Below are positions 41,947 to 50,237 of a stretch of 64,000 nucleotides of DNA, piece by piece. Source of the stretch: Bacteroidia bacterium (lineage in GTDB: Bacteria > Bacteroidota > Bacteroidia > B-17B0 > Aurantibacillaceae). Each line of letters begins with the position of its first letter. Positions within the stretch are counted from its first letter, which is position 1. Under the pieces are notes generated by a model that made no database searches, was not told the DNA's origin, and worked only from the letters and a program-made list of their open reading frames with translations. Made by a program: the position numbers and the translations under genes. Location: the NCBI GenBank assembly GCA_021740825.1, contig JAIOZA010000013.1:1-64000 (forward strand). Direction: 5' to 3'.

Positions 41947-42633
41947 TTAAGTCAAAGTGTAATTAATATTTTCCCTTTGCAATATCAAATTAACTATATT
42001 TTTTAAATAAGCGGGCAACGGCTCATATAACAATTCAAAATCACTTTTACTATCATTTCTAAAACTAATATTGTTAATTGTTAGCGGCCACTTATCGCCT
42101 GTAACATTGTTAATTGCTGTTCTTAATTTAATCATTTTTTCGAGGTAAACCTCTTTAGTTAAAATGTACCATTCAATTTCTTCATCAGATGGATAATCTT
42201 TTGTAGGAACATACCCTAATTTTTTATTATAATTTATAGCGTTTAAATTTGATTTTAAAATTTTGATGTAGTTTTTCTCAAATTCATTTATTAGAAAAGT
42301 AAAGTCTGACATGATAACAGAGCAAAGCGAGGGAATTAAAGTCCCAAAATAGTCTTGTTCCCACAAAAACATTCCTCCTTCAGATTGTCGTTTTTCATAA
42401 TCGCTATTCTTTCCATTTACTAAACCAATTTTTTGATTGTTATATTCAATAATAAAATAATTGTTATAAATAGTATTAATTGATTCGAACCACTTCTGTT
42501 GCATTTCTGGTGAAATAATATTCCTCTCATGCATTAAACTATTTACAAGTGTTGAATTCCTTTTTAATCTTAATAATTCAATATCAGATTCTTTTAATCG
42601 AATAAGCTTTATACCATATTTTTCAATGATCAT
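41947..42633 (-). CDS. GNAT-family N-acetyltransferase-like protein
   Basis: This 228-residue protein has the GNAT layout in its first ~150 residues: 'IKLIRLKESDIELLRLKRN' at the start, 'FIIEYNNQKIGLVNGKNSDYEKRQSEGGMF' spread over about 59-88 (the strand pair around the acyl-CoA site), and 'LNAINYNKKLGYVP' (about 128-141), the typical end. Relatives such as PseH acetylate sugar amines. The last ~70 residues are extra. It overlaps the glycosyltransferase gene by 4 bp. An acyl transfer to an amino-sugar is plausible. Confidence 0.75.
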   Translation of the reverse strand: MIIEKYGIKLIRLKESDIELLRLKRNSTLVNSLMHERNIISPEMQQKWFESINTIYNNYFIIEYNNQKIGLVNGKNSDYEKRQSEGGMFLWEQDYFGTLIPSLCSVIMSDFTFLINEFEKNYIKILKSNLNAINYNKKLGYVPTKDYPSDEEIEWYILTKEVYLEKMIKLRTAINNVTGDKWPLTINNISFRNDSKSDFELLYEPLPAYLKNIVNLILQRENINYTLT

Positions 42634-43559
42634 TTTAAAATTTGCTTAATAAAAAAAGATGGTTTTTGATTTTGCAACTGATATAATTTATATAAATACT
42701 GACCAATAATTCCAAGGCAGAATAGGATTAAACCAGTACTAAATAAAATACTTACAATTAAAGATGTATAACCTAATGGAACATTGTACATTACTTTTCT
42801 AAAGATAAAACGCAAGCCAATTAAAAATGTAAGTAAAGCCGACAATAAACCAGTATACGTCATTAATTTTAAAGGAGTAGCAGAATAATTAATTAGTATA
42901 TTGAGGTATAATGAAATCAATTTAAAAATCGTATAACCCGATTTTCCTGACTTTCGGGCATGATGTTCAACCTTAATATGTTCAATATTAAAAGTTAAAT
43001 GGTTTATGATAGCATCAAGGTATAAGAAATTATGGTTTTGATTATTTTTTATTTCAAGAACAATTTCTCTTTTTAAAAATCGATAAGACGAACCACCAAT
43101 ATTTGTTTTTGAAGAAAATTCTGATGTTTTTTTTACGAAATTACTTCCAGCATTTCTAATAACAGAATGTTTTTTATCAATTGGAATGGCGTAAACAACA
43201 TCAGCATTTGTTTCTGCGTATTTTGAATAAAGTTTTGTGATTTCCTCAGGAGGATGCTGCAAATCATCATCCAATGTAATAACACAATCTCCTGTACAAT
43301 AATTAAAACCACAAAGTATTGCATTATGTTGTCCGTAGTTTTTGCCAAACCTAACAGCTAATATTTTTTCTGAATAGTTGTTTTTTAATTTCTCAATTTC
43401 ATTCCAACTGTTATCCTTACTTCCGTCATCAACCAAAATTAATTGATAAGTTTTATTTAAATCGTAAAAAACTTTATCAATTCTAGTAAATAACTCTACC
43501 AGCGTTTTTTCGCTATTATAAACTGGTACTACAATTGAGATATTTGGGTTATTCTTCAT
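42630..43559 (-). CDS. GT2 glycosyltransferase with two C-terminal membrane helices (ArnC/GtrB-like)
   Basis: This 309-residue enzyme of the DPM1/GtrB/ArnC type moves a sugar from a nucleotide to polyprenyl phosphate at the cytoplasmic face. It has 'ISIVVPVYNSEKTL' (about residues 7-20), 'LILVDDGSKDNSW' (about 40-52), 'GDCVITLDDDLQHPPEE' (about 90-106, DXD), a 'GGSSYRFLKREIV' segment, and two membrane helices at about 235-258 and 268-292. It overlaps the GNAT gene and abuts the SDR gene (shared base 43559). It probably supplies lipid-linked sugar for the surface glycan. Confidence 0.9.
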   Translation of the reverse strand: MKNNPNISIVVPVYNSEKTLVELFTRIDKVFYDLNKTYQLILVDDGSKDNSWNEIEKLKNNYSEKILAVRFGKNYGQHNAILCGFNYCTGDCVITLDDDLQHPPEEITKLYSKYAETNADVVYAIPIDKKHSVIRNAGSNFVKKTSEFSSKTNIGGSSYRFLKREIVLEIKNNQNHNFLYLDAIINHLTFNIEHIKVEHHARKSGKSGYTIFKLISLYLNILINYSATPLKLMTYTGLLSALLTFLIGLRFIFRKVMYNVPLGYTSLIVSILFSTGLILFCLGIIGQYLYKLYQLQNQKPSFFIKQILK

Positions 43560-44305
43560 TATATGCCTCCTAATAAAAATCCACCATCAAGTGTAATGAT
43601 TGTTCCTGTAATCCATTTTGATGCATCAGATAATAAAAAAATAGCTGTATTGGCAACATCTTCAACTGTTCCAACTCCTAATGGGTACTTTTTTACATGT
43701 TCGTCAAGTGTTTCTTTAGATGCTCCTTTTTCAGCGTATTCGTACATAGGTGTTTTTACCATTGCTGGAGCAATGCAATTTGATCGAATAGATAGCGGAT
43801 AAAATTCTAAAGCCACTACTTTACTAAATGATTCAATGGCTGCTTTAGATCCTGAGTAAAGTGCACCTCCTTTATGAGGATGTGCCGCTGAAATAGAGGA
43901 AATAAAAACAATAGATGCATTTTTATTTATTTTCTTTTGTCGGGTAATAGCAGCCATTAAAAGAACTTGAATGTTATAATTAGTGAGAAATGTTTCATTA
44001 ATTTTCTCTTCTGATAAAAATTTAATAGGAAATGGTTGCACTAAACCTGCACAATGCACTATGCCATCTAATGCGGGTAATTGATCTATTAATTCGTTCA
44101 ATTCATTTTTATTTAATAAATCAGCGACGATTTTATTATTAGTTCCTTTTAAGTTGTTGAATGTGCTTTGTAATCTATCATTATTTCTTCCAGTAATAAT
44201 AACGTTACCGCCCATTTCACAGATAGATTTAGCAATTTGCTGTCCAATACCTGAAGAAGCTCCTGTTACTAATATCGTTTTATTATGTAAATGAAAAGGT
44301 GTCAT
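43559..44305 (-). CDS. Short-chain dehydrogenase/reductase (FabG-like)
   Basis: This 248-residue classical SDR has the NAD(P)-binding 'VTGASSGIGQQIA' (about residues 14-26), 'VHCAGLV' (about 84-90), the catalytic Ser in 'IVFISSISAA' (about 131-140) and 'YSGSKAA' (Tyr/Lys, about 149-155), and the C-terminal 'GTIITLDGGFLLGG'. It lies between a GT2 and the KAS III-like gene, sharing single bases at both junctions. Next to two KAS enzymes and an ACP, it most likely reduces a 3-keto-acyl chain to the 3-hydroxy form. Confidence 0.9.
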   Translation of the reverse strand: MTPFHLHNKTILVTGASSGIGQQIAKSICEMGGNVIITGRNNDRLQSTFNNLKGTNNKIVADLLNKNELNELIDQLPALDGIVHCAGLVQPFPIKFLSEEKINETFLTNYNIQVLLMAAITRQKKINKNASIVFISSISAAHPHKGGALYSGSKAAIESFSKVVALEFYPLSIRSNCIAPAMVKTPMYEYAEKGASKETLDEHVKKYPLGVGTVEDVANTAIFLLSDASKWITGTIITLDGGFLLGGI

Positions 44306-45363
44306 TATTCAATTTCAATTAATGGCAAACATTTTAAATTATTACACGTTACTGAAGCAGAAGCCCAAGAAAGTCCAACTCCAAAAGCAGAAAGTAAAAT
44401 AGTTGTTTTTTTATTGCTAAATTCATTAGCTAGTTCGGTTACCATTGTTAATGGGATAGATGCTGAACTTGTATTGCCAAATTGCTTTAGAGAATAGGGT
44501 ACTTTTTTAGGGTCAATTTTTAGTTTTTTTCTAATACTTTCATTCATGAGCTTGTTAGCTTGGTGGAAAATAAAGAAATCATACTGTTCTAAATTAGTTT
44601 GATTATGCTGAAGTAAATTTGTAATGTTTGGAACGGCTTCTCGCAGCGAAAAATTAAACACTTCAATTCCATCTAGTTCTAAATTTTTTCTATTCCTCAC
44701 TATTCCTGGCGCAACTTCTATCATTTTATCAGATTCCTCGTTGTAAGAATTTCTCATTCCACCGTCAGGAATGATAATGGCTTTATACCCTGCGCCATCA
44801 CTTTGTAAATTAAAATGCATTTCTTCTGCCTTGGAATCGTATTCTAAAAGTGTTGCTGTTCCGGCATCGCCAAAGATAGGGTAGGTGCTTTTATCTGTTT
44901 TTGAAGGAGAGAAACTAGATTTATCGCCAACTAATAAAAGACCTTTTTTAAACTTTCCGCTATTCATTAAATTTGAAATAACAGACAGTCCATAAACATA
45001 ACCAGAACAACCAAGTTGAATATCAAAGGCCATTGTTGTTTTAGACAATTTTAATTTATCTTGGAGTATAATACTTGTAGCTGGTAAAAAGTAATCGGGT
45101 GATTGAGAAACAAATAATAATATTTCAATTTCATCTCGATTTATGTTTAATGTACTTAAAAGATTTTCAGCCGAGGCAAAACACATGTCGGATGTAGTAA
45201 TGTGCTTTGGTGCGATGCGCCTGTATTCAATACCAGTTGTTTGTATTAAAAAGTCGCGCTCCTTTTCTGAAATCCAATTGAAATCTCTATTGCTTTCCTT
45301 GTTTTTTGGGACGCAAGCAGAAATTGCGGAAATTTGAATATTTGGTATTGTTAGGTAAGCCAT
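44305..45363 (-). CDS. KAS III-like 3-ketoacyl-ACP synthase, copy 2
   Basis: This 352-residue thiolase-fold condensing enzyme has C119 in 'DIQLGCSGYVYGL', His in 'FFIFHQANKLM' (about residues 268-278) and Asn in 'FGNTSSASIP' (about 302-311), the full KAS III triad. The tight 'SLRQMGNTS..' tunnel residues cannot be read for chain length. It is co-transcribed with an ACP (shared base) and an SDR. A second KAS III-like gene lies 100 bp further upstream. Together they probably build a short 3-hydroxyacyl group for decorating a sugar; fatty-acid fabH proper should be elsewhere. Confidence 0.9.
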   Translation of the reverse strand: MAYLTIPNIQISAISACVPKNKESNRDFNWISEKERDFLIQTTGIEYRRIAPKHITTSDMCFASAENLLSTLNINRDEIEILLFVSQSPDYFLPATSIILQDKLKLSKTTMAFDIQLGCSGYVYGLSVISNLMNSGKFKKGLLLVGDKSSFSPSKTDKSTYPIFGDAGTATLLEYDSKAEEMHFNLQSDGAGYKAIIIPDGGMRNSYNEESDKMIEVAPGIVRNRKNLELDGIEVFNFSLREAVPNITNLLQHNQTNLEQYDFFIFHQANKLMNESIRKKLKIDPKKVPYSLKQFGNTSSASIPLTMVTELANEFSNKKTTILLSAFGVGLSWASASVTCNNLKCLPLIEIE

Positions 45364-45599
45364 TAAGAAACTATACGATTCTTGATAATGTTATACAAAT
45401 CTTCGATGCAATTGATAGATCTCAAATCTTCACCATTTATAGTTACATTAAATTCAGTGTCAATTAGAGCAATTAAAATTAGCGCGTGCATAGAAGTCCA
45501 GACGTCGGTTTTACGCAAATCAGTTTTAGGATTTAGCGATCCTTCAGTAAAATCATCAAATTCAATTTCTATTAATTTAATCAGTTCATTAATATGCAT
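45363..45599 (-). CDS. Acyl carrier protein, divergent
   Basis: This 78-residue ACP-like protein has four helices. The phosphopantetheine site is 'DVWTSMHAL' (S36), where the usual DSL is replaced by TSM. This is common in dedicated, non-housekeeping ACPs. Acidic residues are spread through 'IEFDDFTEGS' and 'LIDTEFNVTINGEDL'. It overlaps the start of the KAS III-like gene by one base, so it is the carrier for that enzyme and the SDR. It needs a phosphopantetheinyl transferase from elsewhere. Confidence 0.85.
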   Translation of the reverse strand: MHINELIKLIEIEFDDFTEGSLNPKTDLRKTDVWTSMHALILIALIDTEFNVTINGEDLRSINCIEDLYNIIKNRIVS

Positions 45600-45704
45600 A
45601 AAAAAATAAAATTAAAGTTTAAAACAGCAATGGTTGTTTTTTTTGGCTATTTTTTTAAACTGACCATTGATTTGTTATGAACTATTATTTCATAAATATA
45701 AGAT

Positions 45705-46718
45705 TTAAAGTTTAATAATTGTTGCGGCCCATGAAAGTCCAACTCCAAAACCGGCTAATAAGATTGTATCTCCTTTTTTTGCATTGCCAGATTTTATTGC
45801 TTCGCTTAAGGCAATTGGTATAGAAGAAGAGACCGTATTACCGGTATTTTTCATAAAATTAAATACTTTTTCTGAAGGAATTTGTAGCTTGTTTGCAATT
45901 TTATCAATCAAAAACAAATTTGCTTGATGAAAAATAAATAAGTCAATGTCGCTAATTGTTTTTTGCTCTTTTTGTAAAATATCGTTTACTAGTTTTGGCA
46001 CAATGTTTAAACCAAATATAAAGATGCTAATTCCGTTCATATAAAAACAAGCATCGGTAGTTATATTTCCATAATCATCCGTTATTTCTTTATAAGAATT
46101 TTCAGTTATTTTATTTCTTGCACCACCATCTTTGATAATAATTTTATCTGCTCCTTTTCCGTCAGTTCCAAAAATAAATTCACCTATGCCATTACTAGTT
46201 TCGCTAGCAGTTATTAAAGTAGCTGATGCTCCGTCACCAAATAAAAAACGTGAACTTTTATCTTTTTCGTGAAAAGTTTTTGTTAGAGTTGATGACGTTA
46301 ATAGTAGTACATTTTTTAAACCAACACCTTCAATTAAGCCTTTTGCTAAACTTAATCCATAAACATATCCACTGCATCCAAGGTTAAAATCTAATGCTCC
46401 GCATTGTTCAGTAAGATTTAACCGCTCGTGAATAATACAAGCAGATGTTGGGGTGTAATAATCAAATTCTTGCGCGCAAAAAAGCAAGAAATCTATATCC
46501 TTCGGATCGACATCATGTTCAATAAAAAGAGCCTTAGCTGCATCTACAGCAATATCTGAAGCGGTTTGATTTGTTTGGATGATATGCCTTGATTCTGTCC
46601 CAATTTTCAATAAATTTTCCTCGTTTGAAATTGTATCTGGAAATAATTTAAAATAATCTTCATTACTAAAAATGGTTTTTGGCAAATGGTAACTAATATG
46701 TTTAATCTGTGCTTTCAT
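45705..46718 (-). CDS. KAS III-like 3-ketoacyl-ACP synthase, copy 1
   Basis: This 337-residue paralogue of the other KAS III has C115 in 'DFNLGCSGYVYGL', His in 'LFIFHQANLFL' (about residues 252-262) and Asn in 'MKNTGNTVSSSIP' (about 286-298), so it is catalytically complete. Two such enzymes around one ACP may act as a heteromer or make two different chain lengths. It is the first gene of the long leftward glycan operon, preceded by a -7 box and a 15-bp palindrome that covers its ribosome binding site. Confidence 0.9.
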   Translation of the reverse strand: MKAQIKHISYHLPKTIFSNEDYFKLFPDTISNEENLLKIGTESRHIIQTNQTASDIAVDAAKALFIEHDVDPKDIDFLLFCAQEFDYYTPTSACIIHERLNLTEQCGALDFNLGCSGYVYGLSLAKGLIEGVGLKNVLLLTSSTLTKTFHEKDKSSRFLFGDGASATLITASETSNGIGEFIFGTDGKGADKIIIKDGGARNKITENSYKEITDDYGNITTDACFYMNGISIFIFGLNIVPKLVNDILQKEQKTISDIDLFIFHQANLFLIDKIANKLQIPSEKVFNFMKNTGNTVSSSIPIALSEAIKSGNAKKGDTILLAGFGVGLSWAATIIKL

Positions 46719-46719
46719 T

Positions 46720-46742
46720 TATAGGACTCCTATACAAAAATA
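46720..46742 (-). promoter_or_regulatory. Promoter with palindrome over the KAS III translation start
   Basis: On the minus strand TATTTTTG (46735-46742) matches TAnnTTTG, directly followed by the perfect 15-bp palindrome TATAGGA-C-TCCTATA (46720-46734), which ends 1 bp before the start codon and contains AGGAG. The dyad covers both the expected transcript start and the ribosome binding site, so it could be an operator or an RNA hairpin. The rest of 46743-47094 is AT-rich, with nothing else recognised. Confidence 0.6.
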
Positions 46743-47094
46743 GAAAAATCTATCAGTATTTTTTAAATCAATTAATTTAACTAATCGGCAACTGGTAAAG
46801 AACTAAAAATTTATGAAATTTAAACTAATTTAATAAAAAATTTGCGAAGCTTAACGCGAATGTTTTTTAAAAGCTTCAATTTAAATGCCATTAACAAGAA
46901 TTAATAGTCTTCAGTTTTTATTTTGTAATTTAGTAATAAAGGTATACATTGGCATTAATATTAATTTTTAAAATAAAATTCAGCATTTGGTTTAAGCGGC
47001 AAGCAGATAGCATTGTTTAGAAAAAAAATTATTCTAAAAGTTTTTTTCGAAGATTTGTTTTTTCTGTTTGTAATCGTTGTAAATAACATTTTAT

Positions 47095-49038
47095 ATGATA
47101 GCTCACTTTAAAAATAATAAAAATGTGTTTTTCGCTTTTTTAATTCTTGTTTTCTTGTTTTATGGAAACACTTTAAGAAATAAGTACGCCTTAGATGATG
47201 ATTATGTAACAGTAACTAATTTGCCGGAAAAAGGTAGAGAGTTTGTTCCAAACCATAAATTAGTATCAAAAGGATTTTCGGGAATTGCAAAAATATGGAA
47301 AAGTCGATATGCGCATGATGCGGAAGGATCATTTGATTATAGGCCTTTTACAACAACAACCTTTGCAATTGAATACGCAATTTTTGGCCAAAGCCCTCTT
47401 GCAAGTCACCTTATAAACTTGCTGCTGTATTTTTTAACTGTTTGGTTTTTGTTTTGTACTTTATTAAAATTATTTGAAGATTATGAGTTTAAATTTAATG
47501 TCGCTTTTTTATGTTCGTTATTATTTTTAATACATCCAATTCATACAGAAGTTGTAAATAATTTAAAATGCAGAGATGAACTTTTGGCATTTTCATTCTC
47601 ACTACTTGCGCTTTCTTACAGTTTAGATGCTGCAAAAAAAATAACATTAAAATCACTGCTATGTGTTATTTTATTTTTGCTTTTAGGTTTATTCTCAAAA
47701 AAGACAACAGTACTTTTTATTGCAGTTATTCCGCTCTGCCTGTTGTTTTTTAGAAAAGTAAATTTAAAATACATGGCTTTAACAGCAGTCTCATTTCTTA
47801 TTGTAGGATTAACAGTTGCCTTAGTAAAAAGAAATATTATTCAAGAAGATTTAGTTCGGCATTTTTACCATTTCGAAAACCCACTTTATACAGATAAGGT
47901 TTCACTTATTCACAGATTAGTAATTGGTGTAAAAACTTTTGGATTTTATGTTAAATTTTTGATTTTCCCTTTTCCTTTTAGAAGCTATTATGGTTCAGGT
48001 GTTTTTGATTTATCGTCTAGTTTAAATACTTATTTTTTTATTGGTCTTTCTTTTGTTTTTTCTACTGCTTACTACATATATAACAAAAAAAGTAAATTAG
48101 TTTTTTTTGCAGTATTATTATTTTGTGGATCAATTTTTCCTTTCGTAAATATTGGAACACCTGCACCTGGTGTATTAGCGGAGAGATTTGCATTTTTTGC
48201 TTCATTTGGTTTTTGCTTACTGATTGCTATTTTACTTAATAACTATCTTAAGAAATTAACCTTTACTTCTTTATCACACTTTTTTTCTAAACCATTAATT
48301 TACATAACATCGCTAATGTTTATCTGCATGATTTATATTTGGAATAGGAACGTAAATTGGTATGATAAATTAGCATTGTTTGAGCATGATATAAAGTATT
48401 TAGAGAAGTCAGCAAAAGCTAATAGCTTACTAGCAAATGAATATTTTGCAATGCTTCGATCAACAAGTAATAAATATCCAGAGCAAGTACTAGTTCAAAA
48501 AGCTTTAAAGTGCTACAATCAAGCAATAGTAAATGATTCTGTTTTTTTTACTGCTTATAATAATGCTGGTGTTCTGCACTACTCCTACCTTAAAGATATC
48601 GAAACTGCAAGAATGTATTTTAAGTTAGCCATAAAACATAAACCACTTTATGCCCAAGCATATGAGAATTTAGGAAATTGCTATAGACAAGAAAAAGATA
48701 TTGAAAAAGCAATTTCATCCTATAAGAAGGCTATCCAAATCAATCCAAATAAATATGCCGCCTATTTGGCTATTATTGGTGTGTTTTTCGAAAAAAAGGA
48801 ATTTAATGAAACTTTAAAGATTATTCAAATTGCAAATAATAAGTTCCCGCAGGATTATGAATTAAAAGCACAAGAAGCCAATTGCTATTTTTTGTTGGGA
48901 GATACCTCAAATGCTATAAGCAAGTACGAAGAAGCTTATAAAATTAATCCAAATCAAAATTTAGCTCAGTTTTTAGCCAAAAAATACGAAGAATTCGGCA
49001 ACAACGTAAAATCAGACTATTATAAAAGGATCAATTAA
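47095..49038 (+). CDS. TMTC-like membrane glycosyltransferase with TPR tail
   Basis: This 647-residue protein has about ten membrane helices (residues 10 to about 425). A large first periplasmic loop holds 'ALDDDYVTV' (about 31-39) and 'YRPFTTTTFAIEY' (about 82-94), the pattern of GT-C / DUF1736 TMTC-type mannosyltransferases, followed by a C-terminal set of about five TPR repeats ('AYNNAGVLHY', 'AYENLGNCYRQEKDIEKAISSYKKA' split over two lines of repeat, 'NANCYFLLGD'-like). The acidic DDD pair is the usual catalytic site of GT-C enzymes. It is rightward and alone, between the glycan and ribosomal regions. Substrate not known. Confidence 0.8.
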   Translation: MIAHFKNNKNVFFAFLILVFLFYGNTLRNKYALDDDYVTVTNLPEKGREFVPNHKLVSKGFSGIAKIWKSRYAHDAEGSFDYRPFTTTTFAIEYAIFGQSPLASHLINLLLYFLTVWFLFCTLLKLFEDYEFKFNVAFLCSLLFLIHPIHTEVVNNLKCRDELLAFSFSLLALSYSLDAAKKITLKSLLCVILFLLLGLFSKKTTVLFIAVIPLCLLFFRKVNLKYMALTAVSFLIVGLTVALVKRNIIQEDLVRHFYHFENPLYTDKVSLIHRLVIGVKTFGFYVKFLIFPFPFRSYYGSGVFDLSSSLNTYFFIGLSFVFSTAYYIYNKKSKLVFFAVLLFCGSIFPFVNIGTPAPGVLAERFAFFASFGFCLLIAILLNNYLKKLTFTSLSHFFSKPLIYITSLMFICMIYIWNRNVNWYDKLALFEHDIKYLEKSAKANSLLANEYFAMLRSTSNKYPEQVLVQKALKCYNQAIVNDSVFFTAYNNAGVLHYSYLKDIETARMYFKLAIKHKPLYAQAYENLGNCYRQEKDIEKAISSYKKAIQINPNKYAAYLAIIGVFFEKKEFNETLKIIQIANNKFPQDYELKAQEANCYFLLGDTSNAISKYEEAYKINPNQNLAQFLAKKYEEFGNNVKSDYYKRIN

Positions 49039-49224
49039 GTGAAATTCCTAGATTTTTATTTTAATGCCCTAGATGGTGAGTTAATACAAGTAAAATAGTA
49101 TGTTGCAACTTTTTTACCGCGATGTAATATTGTTTCTTTGAAAGAAATTATTTGGCCATAATTGGCAGTAAATCCAACTATTTCATGAAAAATAAAATAA
49201 AATTGAATATTTTTCAACAATTTT

Positions 49225-49255
49225 TTTGTTGATGAATAAAATAATTATATCTTTG
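49225..49255 (+). promoter_or_regulatory. Consensus promoter of the str-S10-spc operon
   Basis: TTTG (49225-49228), 19 bp, then TATCTTTG (49248-49255) is a perfect match to TTTG-N19-TAnnTTTG. It predicts a start near 49260 and a leader of about 60 nt before rpsL. The remainder of 49039-49321 has no other feature that I recognise. Confidence 0.85.
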
Positions 49256-49321
49256 CCGTCCTTAAAAAAAAGTAGAGGTTACTAAATTAAAGGTAAAAAC
49301 AAGCAATACAACAAGGTTAAC

Positions 49322-49735
49322 ATGCCAACTATACAGCAATTAGTAAGAAAAGGACGCTTTAAAGCTCCTAACAAAAGTAAATCGGCCGCTTTGGATTCAT
49401 GTCCACAACGCCGTGGTGTTTGTACACGTGTGTACACTACAACCCCTAAAAAACCTAACTCAGCTTTACGTAAAGTAGCAAAGGTGCGTTTAACGAATAA
49501 GCAAGAAATTATTGCTTATATACCTGGTGAAGGTCATAACTTGCAAGAACACAGTATCGTTTTGGTACGTGGTGGTCGTGTTAAAGATTTACCGGGAGTT
49601 CGTTACCACATCGTTCGCGGATCTTTAGATACTGCGGGTGTTGAAGGAAGAAAGCAACAACGATCAAAATATGGAACTAAGCGTCCTAAAGCAGGTGCTG
49701 TTGCAGCTCCGGCAAAAGGCGCAAAGAAAAAATAA
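49322..49735 (+). CDS. rpsL: Ribosomal protein S12
   Basis: This 137-residue S12 of the 30S decoding centre controls accuracy of tRNA selection. The conserved blocks '[25 protein letters not shown]' (split, about residues 27-51), '[13 protein letters not shown]' (about 71-83) and '[14 protein letters not shown]' are intact. The lysine of PKKPNSAL, where streptomycin resistance changes arise, is the wild-type residue. The C-terminus is extended by an Ala/Lys-rich tail. It is first in the long ribosomal operon, 27 bp before rpsG. Confidence 0.97.
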   Translation: MPTIQQLVRKGRFKAPNKSKSAALDSCPQRRGVCTRVYTTTPKKPNSALRKVAKVRLTNKQEIIAYIPGEGHNLQEHSIVLVRGGRVKDLPGVRYHIVRGSLDTAGVEGRKQQRSKYGTKRPKAGAVAAPAKGAKKK

Positions 49736-49762
49736 TAATAAAAAATAAGTAGATTTTACAAA

Positions 49763-50230
49763 ATGAGGAAGTCAACCGCTAAAAAAAGAATTTTATTACC
49801 AGATCCAATTTATAATGATGTGTTAGTTACACGTTTTTTAAATAGTTTGATGTACAGTGGTAAAAAAAATACTGCGTCCACTATTTTCCACGAATGTTTG
49901 GAAATAGTAGCTAAACGTACAAACGAAGATGGTTTAGAAGTGTTTAAAAAAGGATTAGCAAATGTTACACCACAAGTTGAGGTTCGTTCTCGTCGTGTTG
50001 GTGGAGCAACTTTCCAAATTCCTTCTGAGGTTCGTCCTGAAAGAAAATTAGCATTAGCTATAAAATGGATGATTACTTACGCTCGTAAACGTAACGAAAA
50101 ATCAATGGCTCAGAAATTAGCTGGCGAAATCGTTTCTGCATCTAAAGAAGAAGGAGCTGCTTTCAAAAAGAAAGAAGATATCCATAAAATGGCAGAAGCT
50201 AACAAAGCATTTTCACACTTTAGATTCTAA
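49763..50230 (+). CDS. rpsG: Ribosomal protein S7
   Basis: This 155-residue S7 starts assembly of the 30S head by binding the 3' domain of 16S rRNA. Typical 'MRKSTAKKR', '[18 protein letters not shown]', '[18 protein letters not shown]' and the end '[11 protein letters not shown]' are present. It follows rpsL by 27 bp and precedes fusA by 7 bp, the usual str order. Confidence 0.97.
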   Translation: MRKSTAKKRILLPDPIYNDVLVTRFLNSLMYSGKKNTASTIFHECLEIVAKRTNEDGLEVFKKGLANVTPQVEVRSRRVGGATFQIPSEVRPERKLALAIKWMITYARKRNEKSMAQKLAGEIVSASKEEGAAFKKKEDIHKMAEANKAFSHFRF

Positions 50231-50237
50231 CTAAGAA

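Noticed and set aside
49039-49224. Leader riboswitch or r-protein binding structure upstream of rpsL
   Set aside because: The region lies upstream of the consensus promoter, and no stable hairpin or known motif is visible.
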